The notes below the pieces were generated by a model, which was not told the origin of the DNA, searched no databases, and worked only from the letters and a program-made list of their open reading frames with translations. From Melastoma dodecandrum (Eukaryota; Streptophyta; Magnoliopsida; Myrtales; Melastomataceae), in NCBI GenBank assembly GCA_029817715.1, contig JARUPY010000539.1:6361501-6425500 (forward strand): DNA of 64,000 bases, written 5' to 3'. Made by a program: the position numbers and the translations under genes. Shown piece after piece: positions 58,467 through 64,000 of this stretch. Position 1 is the first letter of the stretch, and each line of letters begins with the position of its first letter.

Positions 58467-59003
58467 ATTTTCAATCTACTGGCTGATGGCATCTTTAAAG
58501 AGCTTCATCTGGAATGGTTTAACAGATTAGAAGCAATAGCTTCTGCAACTTTCAGTTTTTTTTAACTGCGTAGAGGAAGCAGTAGCATTTATTTTTGGAA
58601 ATACTCACTCACCTTTTCTTCATTTAAAGGAACAATATCTCCCGTTAAGGCGATTCAAGATGGCGACTGTGCAGCGCAACAATACACAAATAAGCGAGGT
58701 CATTGAAACAAAAAGCACCATGCCAACTCCCGCACAAGGCCACAGACACGCACCCTTTTCATGAACTTGAGGATCCGTGCTAACGAGCCAGGGAATGGAG
58801 ACTTCACGGCAAGCGAACCATGCTCGTCAATAACCGTGTCCTAACAAAGCACAGCCATGATAGTAAGCCGAAAACCAACTAACACAAATGATTCTCCGAC
58901 GGTCACAGCAACCAATCACCAAAACTAGAAACAACAACCACCTACCACATTATGGGGATCATTCTCGGGCATGCAAACGTACGGTTTCCCTTTCTTAACG
59001 ATG

Positions 59004-59336
59004 TGTTAGAAATCGTGTCGAGTACCCCTTCACCTAAAAGCTAGCAATTAGGTGAAGGGTCCCAACCCTATATATGCATTGGCCCAAGCCTTTAACTATC
59101 CGGTGTGGGACTATTTCCCAACACCTCCCCGTAATCCCACATCGGATCTTTGTCCGGGGGTCGGACGCCCTCGTTCGGATTCTTTGTCTGACGGGACGAA
59201 TCTGGCTCTGATACCATGTTAGAAATCGTGTCGAGTACCCCTTCACCTAAAAGCTAGCAATTAGGTGAAGGGTACCAACCCTATATATGCATTGACCCAG
59301 GCCTTTAACTATCCGGTGTGGGACTATTTCCCAACA
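59004..59336 (-). mobile_element. TRIM element 2, inside a coding exon
   Basis: Same family as TRIM 1: LTRs 59004-59123 and 59217-59336, primer site TGGTATCAGAGCC on the minus strand next to the right LTR, 93-base interior. Flanked by the 5-base duplication CGATG (58999-59003 and 59337-59341). Excising the element and one duplication restores the uninterrupted PNPOx-like exon, so the insertion site is certain. It mobilises only with proteins from other elements. Confidence 0.93.
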
Positions 59337-59749
59337 CGATGTACTTGACCTTCGAGCTATGAACGTCTCCCTTACTAACCAACAACCCACAAAGCCTCAC
59401 ATTCAGCATCGACCATCGAGAATACAGCAAGGACGACACCATTAACGACAAAAAAACGACACAAAAGGGGAATACCTTCCTTTGGCATCGGCCTTGATGG
59501 TAGCAAGCTTGCCTTCCCAGTTCGACGCTAATATACTCTGGCCAATCCAACCGACGATTAAAAGAAAACCGCTAATCGTACCAACCCGCGCGCACCGTAA
59601 CTCGAATCCAAGCACGCACCTTGCACTTCTCGGCGATGGTTAGCACCGCAGAGGCCGACTTGCTCCCTTTCATGACCGACCAAACAATGTCGTTCGAAAT
59701 CTAACGCCAGGAGTCGACGAAAATCCCGATTGATTTGGAACGACAACGC

Positions 59750-60210
59750 AGGAATTACCAGCCCATCCCCCCGTCCGGACGCCGCTTTTCCATTGGTCGT
59801 TAGAAGTATGGCGGGCCGTATTCAATTGGGCCTAGATGTCGACGCTGGGCCCATCCTGAAACCTTCTAGAATGTCTCCTAGGCCGCGTTCACAAAAAATC
59901 AAACCCGACACGTTTTAATGGATGCCGCGCGGGCGAGGGGCGCCATTCATTCCCCTTCAAACAATGTTTGTGTGATCTGTCGTCGATTGTTTTACTAGCG
60001 GATTGAGCGATTGCTAGCTGATTGGCTAGGAATAGAGAGGCTGTTATTATCTGGAGTTGGTAGTTGCTGATGATTATGCCAGGTCGGCTTTAGAATGAGA
60101 TCCATGAGTTGCTGAAGATTGTTTGATATGTGCGGATGACATGTTCGATTTTTTGGTTGTTTACTGATTTGCTTGTGTTGCTTACTTTTTATCACATCTG
60201 AACATATGCG
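59750..60210. other. spacer, including intron-like sequence before the HSP70 remnant
   Basis: 59930-60210 is T-rich and resembles the first intron of plant cytosolic HSC70 genes, which ends at the same codon where the remnant begins; the expected AG is lost (AACATATGCG). Exon 1 of HSP70 was not found upstream. Confidence 0.45.
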
Positions 60211-60211
60211 A

Positions 60212-61918
60212 AGCGGTTGATTGGGAGGAGGTTCAGCGATGCCTCTGTTCAAGCGGATATTAGACTCTGGCCTTTCACGGTGATCCCTGGCCCTGGTGAC
60301 AAGTCGATGATTGTGGTCAATTACAAGGGCGAGGAAAAGCAGTTTGCTGCCGAGGAGATCTCATCCATGGTCCTGATAAAGATGCGTGAGATTGGGAGGC
60401 TACCTTGGTTCTACTGTGAAGAATGCAGTCGTAACTGTCCCTGCATACTTCAATGATTCACAGAGGCAGGCCACGAAAGATGCTGGTGTCATCGCCAGCC
60501 TCAATGTTATGCATATCATCAACGAGCCAACTGCAGCTGCAATCGCATATGGTCTCAATAAGAAGGCCACCATCTCTGGGGAGAAGAATGTGTTGATCTT
60601 TGACCGTGGTGGTACTTTTGATGCGTCTCTGCTGACCATTGAGGAAGGTATTTTCGAGGTGAAGGCGACAGCTGGAGATTCTCATCTTGAAGGGGAAGAT
60701 TTTGACAACAGGATGGTTAACCACTTTGTTCAGGAGTTCAAGAGGAAGCATAAGAAGGACATCAGTAGCAACCCTAGGGCATTGCGGAGACTCAGGACCG
60801 CTTGGGAGAGGGCAAAGAGGATGCTTTCCTCCACAACACAGACCACAATAGAGATTGATTCTCTTTATGAGGGTGTCGACTTTTAAACTCCCATCACCCG
60901 TGCCCGATTTGAGGAGCTGAACATGGACCTGTTCAGAAAGTGTATGGAGCCTGTGGAGGAGTGTCTGAGGGATGCTAAGATGGACAAGAGTACAGTGCAC
61001 GATGTTGTTCTTGTTGGTGGTTCAACCAGGATCCCCAAGGTGCAACAACTCTTGCAAGATTTCTTCAACGGCAAGGAGCTCTGCAAGAGCATTAATCCCG
61101 ATGAGGCCGTTGCTTATGGTGCGGCATTGCAAGCTGCTATATTGAGTGGTGAAGGCAATGAGAAGGTGCAGGACCTGCTGCTCCTCGATGTCACTCCTCT
61201 GTCTCTGGGACTTGAGACTGCTGGAGGTGTAATGACCGTGTTGATCCCAAGGAACACCACCATTCCCACCAAGACAGAGCAGGTTTTCTCTACCTACTCC
61301 GACGTCCTCATCCAGGTATATGAGGGTGAAAGAGCACGAACGAAGGATAACAAACTGCTGGGCAAATTCGAGCTCTCTGGAATTCCTCCTGTCCCGAGGG
61401 GTGTGCCGCAGATCACCGTCTGCTTCGACATGGATGCGAATGGCATCTTGAACATCTCTGCCGAGGACAAGACCACTGGACAGAAGAACGAGATCACTAT
61501 TACCAACGACAAGGGGAGACTGTCCACGGAAGAGATTGAGAAGATGGTTCAGGAGACAGAGAAGTACAAGGCAGAGGACGAGGAGCACAAGAAGAAGGTA
61601 GATGCCAAGAACGCCTTGGAGAATTATGCCTACAACATGAGGAACACAGTGAAGGATGAGAAGATCAGTGCCAAGCTCTCGTCGGACGACAAGAAGAAAA
61701 TCAAGGATGCCATCGAGGGGGCCATCCAGTGGCTGGACACCAACCAGCTGGCTGAAGCTGATGAGTTTGAAGACAAGATGAAAGAGCTGGAAGGCATCTG
61801 TAACCCGATTATCGCCAAGATGTACCAGGGTGGTGCAGGCCCTGAAATGGGTGGCATGGATGAGGATGTTCCTGCAGGGGGGAGTGGCCCCGGTCCCAAG
61901 ATTGAAGAAGTCGATTAA
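60212..61918 (+). pseudogene. cytosolic HSP70 (HSC70-type) pseudogene
   Basis: Coding similarity begins at about residue 72 of HSP70 ([15 protein letters not shown]) and runs to the C-terminal GPKIEEVD, the cytosolic co-chaperone-binding tail. Recognisable parts are [23 protein letters not shown] and the substrate-domain [16 protein letters not shown]. Defects: exon 1 with the ATP-binding IDLGTT motif is missing; two 1-base deletions near 60395-60405 shift the frame; a TAA at 60884-60886 replaces the codon after the VDF tripeptide; the phosphate-binding DLGGGTFD reads DRGGTFD (a Gly lost); a few residues are missing after TYSD (near 61303). The rest stays open to 61918. The loss begins exactly at the conserved intron 1 site, so this is a truncated genomic copy, not a retrocopy. 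The residual 331-codon ORF may be misannotated as a gene. Confidence 0.9.
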
Positions 61919-62127
61919 GCACTCTGTAGACAAGGGCCAGACCCAAGTGCTTCTGTTCTGATTCAGCGTTCCATTTCTTTTCCCAATTCTCATTTGGCTA
62001 CATTTTTATTTTCCTAGCTCAAGGTTTGATTGTATTACCTGCTGGGGGCAATTGGAACTCTTGGATAACAGTGTTTAATAGATAGGCCTTGCCGAAATTG
62101 CGACTGGTTGAATGGACTAATACAGAG

Positions 62128-62245
62128 TAGTGGTGAAAACGAGCACAACGAGTCGGGTCGATAAGCTACAAATGATTCGTGAGGCTCGTAAACTCTTGAG
62201 TTATAAACCGAGCTTTTGGCCGCGAGCCGTTCGTTTTCACCCTTA
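62128..62245. mobile_element. small hAT-like MITE
   Basis: Inverted ends TAGTGGTGAAAACGAGC and CGTTCGTTTTCACCCTTA, 118 bases, flanked by related ATACAGAG and ATAAACAGAG. The ends resemble common plant hAT MITEs (TAGGGGTGAAAACGAGC type). The duplication is imperfect, so the call is tentative. Confidence 0.5.
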
Positions 62246-62451
62246 ATAAACAGAGTATACCCGCGTGTGAAGAAATGATAAAATCCTTCACTCTCCATGG
62301 GGGTAATATGTGATTCAAGTAAGAAATCAAACCCAATTTCGTAATTCACCCTTGAGCGACAAAACCCTAGAGAATCAGCAACGTTCCGTGCACAACATCT
62401 CCCGTCCCTTGTCAGCAACGTCCATGCATCAGACAGCCATGGAAGGCGGTG

Positions 62452-64000
62452 ATGGCGGTGGTGGCGGAGCCCCTCCTTCCGATCAACGAGCTGTTGAATC
62501 TCTTGACTAAGAAGCCTCAGCCTATCTGTTACGACGGGTTCGAACCCTCCGGAAGGATGCATATCGTTCAGGTGCCTCCATTTTCTTCTCAGCTTGGGAT
62601 GCTTCTGGTTTGACATGTTTTGGTGTGGTTGGTGATCGGTTTCTGTTGAATCAAACTTCTTTGTTGGTGATATGTCGAATCTATATTCGCAATTTGGAGC
62701 ATGCCAGATTCTTTTGCACCTGGCTGTGAAATGAGCAAGGGTCTCATTCAGTTTCGGCTCGGATTTGTATTTGTATTATCGGAGCAGGGGGTTATGAAGA
62801 CTATAAATGTGAACAAACTGACTTCTGCCGGATGCAAAGTGAAGATATGGATTGCTGGTTGGTTTGCTCAGTTGAATAACAAAATGGGTGGTGACCTCAA
62901 GAAAATCCAGACCGTTGGCCAGTACTTGATTGAAATATGGAAAGCTGTTGGCATGGAACTTAAAGACGATAAAGTTGAGTTCTTGTGGTCATCTGAGGAA
63001 ATTAACTCACGGTCTCATGAATATTGGCCACTTGTCATGGATACTGCTCGACGGAATAAACTCCCAAGGATAATCAGGTAAAGGGACAAGTTCGGGGTTG
63101 TGTTCTTATCTGTGGTTCTAATGGGTCGACATTATGGCTTGCATCTTGCTTTCATCATTCTGTTAAAGATGTTCCCAGATCATGGGACGTAATGAGCAAG
63201 ACGAACTTATAGCGGCGCAGATTTTCTACCCATGCATGGAATGTGCCGATATCTTCTTCCTGAAGGTGCTTGTACAATCTTTTTCAGTTTATTACTCCTT
63301 GAAACATCTCCTCTGCCTTATTATATAATATATACATTTTGGTTTATCGCTTCATGGGTGCTCTGTTTGCATCAATTCACGTGGCATTTTTAATCCTGTT
63401 ATTTGATTGATTATGATGATATTATGCAAATATCCCTGATGATGACTTTTGCATACTTACATATATTGAATTTTTTCAACTGGCCGACATTTGTCAATTA
63501 GGAATGGATCAACGCAAGGTTAATGTGCTAGCAAGGGAGTATTGTGATGACATAAAGAGAAAGAATAAACCCATCATTTTTGTCTCACCGTATGCCCCAA
63601 CTTTGTTTATCACTATCACTTACTGATGGTTTTGCATCAATATTTGCTTTGTTGTTTGATGCTAACTGCGAATTTACAGATATGCTTCCTGGGGCAAGGA
63701 CAAGAGAAGATGTCTAAAAGTGATCCATCTTCTTCCATTTTTATGGAGGACGAAGAGGTTGATTTTGTATGAATTCTGTCTCTTATTGTTAAATCAAGTT
63801 CACAACATTTATTCAACTTATTACATCTTAAAGCGAAATTCATGTTTTAAACTGATTGAAATTTCTGAATTTGGTCCTGTAGGCAGAAGTCAATGTTAAG
63901 ATAAAGAAAGCTTACTGCCCTCCCAAGATTGTTGAGGGTAACCTATGTCTTGAGTACGTAAAGTTCATCATATTCCCTTGGTTTAATGAGTTCAAGGTGG
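62452..64000 (+). pseudogene. cytosolic tyrosyl-tRNA synthetase, decayed, cut by the window end
   Basis: Exons 62452-62571 (ending GFEPSGRMHIVQ), 62788-63077 (GVMKTINVNKLTSAGCKVKI), 63169-63265 (CSQIMGRNEQDELIAAQIFY), about 63483-63591 (ADICQLGMDQRKVNVLAREY), about 63680-63760 and from about 63883 match plant/archaeal-type TyrRS, which charges tRNA-Tyr. The KMSKS loop is encoded near 63707-63721. Problems: the intron-3 acceptor reads CTG instead of CAG before GCCGAC (63481-63483); one extra T in the run near 63579 shifts exon 4; about five bases are missing in exon 5 (near 63690), moving KMSKS out of frame with the preceding residues; the conserved Asp of IADWFAQ is Gly. The N-terminus is shorter than usual. 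The 3-prime part is beyond the window. Confidence 0.85.

Larger units (their letters stand above)
57605..59673 (-). pseudogene. PNPOx-like (FMN-binding split-barrel) gene, truncated and interrupted
   Basis: Minus-strand exons: 59673-59620 (MKGSKSASAVLTIAEKCK), 59537-59476 (SILASNWEGKLATIKADAKG), 59374-58946 (split by a TRIM), 58840-58754 (DTVIDEHGSLAVKSPFPGSL), 58666-58613 and 57810-57605. They match the N-terminal half of plant pyridoxamine-phosphate-oxidase-family proteins like Arabidopsis At3g21140, of unclear substrate. Defects: TRIM 2 (59004-59336) sits inside exon 3, interrupting KYIV-KKGKPY; exon 5 has an in-frame TGA at 58655-58657 where an Arg codon is expected (a likely CGA to TGA change); the C-terminal half is absent. 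In the last exon a 21-base tandem repeat (57738-57779) duplicates EAVISEH. TRIM 1 lies in the intron between exons 5 and 6. Confidence 0.82.

Noticed and set aside
58116..59336. Cassandra-type TRIM with 5S rRNA
   Set aside because: No 5S rRNA A/C-box sequence was found in the 120-base LTRs; only the general TRIM structure holds.
60923..61918. Intact HSP70 C-terminal gene
   Set aside because: The 331-codon ORF is only the tail of a truncated copy; ATPase exon 1 is missing and a TAA interrupts upstream.
61022..61993. 323-codon minus-strand ORF
   Set aside because: It is the antisense of the HSP70 remnant, a common artefact of its codon use.

Overview
This window is nuclear DNA of a flowering plant, most likely a eudicot. 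The host genes have short GT-AG introns and belong to plant-only families: a CrRLK1L receptor kinase, a PBS1-like kinase, a type-II RPS15a and a plant TRAF1-like gene. They sit among copia, gypsy, Mutator-like, TRIM and MITE elements and an endogenous pararetrovirus. I cannot name the species.

Layout. 1-5.1 kb: decayed Mutator-like element (minus strand) with MuDR-type transposase, SWIM and CCHC zinc knuckle, followed on the same strand by a plant mobile domain (PMD) coding remnant; it ends in a palindrome-rich stretch. 6.5-13.5 kb: three apparently intact genes: mitochondrial-type RPS15a (minus, 3 exons), an intronless CrRLK1L kinase (plus) and a 7-exon MAEA/GID9-like CTLH-complex E3 component (minus). 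14.74-36.73 kb: a 22-kb three-level nest. The outer layer is a Mutator-like element with inverted termini of about 0.8 kb, a near-perfect 9-bp target duplication and a captured host-gene fragment. It was entered by a Ty1/copia element with 1.73-1.74-kb LTRs and 5-bp duplication AGTGG. The copia leader was in turn entered by a nearly full-length caulimovirid-type endogenous pararetrovirus. 37.0-37.5 kb: a 507-bp Mutator-like mini-element with a perfect 11-bp target duplication carrying a tRNA-like segment. 38.0-45.8 kb: two intact genes, an 18-exon TBC/Rab-GAP (plus) and a 5-exon PBS1-like receptor-like cytoplasmic kinase (minus). 46.9-64.0 kb: a run of decayed gene copies: TRAF1-like, papain-like protease, PNPOx-like FMN-binding protein, HSP70 and cytosolic tyrosyl-tRNA synthetase. 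These are broken by a very young copia element (LTRs identical by eye), two TRIMs and a LINE-like tail.

The intact genes serve mitochondrial translation, cell-surface signalling, ubiquitin-dependent turnover, vesicle traffic and immune signalling; nothing links them as one pathway. The most unusual material is mobile: the nested 22-kb element, the viral insert with coat-protein-before-movement-protein order and a coiled-coil leader ORF, the tRNA-bearing mini-element, and a TRIM that seems to have integrated with 18 extra bases upstream of its 5-prime LTR.

Exon coordinates were read by eye from splice signals, reading phase and remembered family features; no alignment was run.
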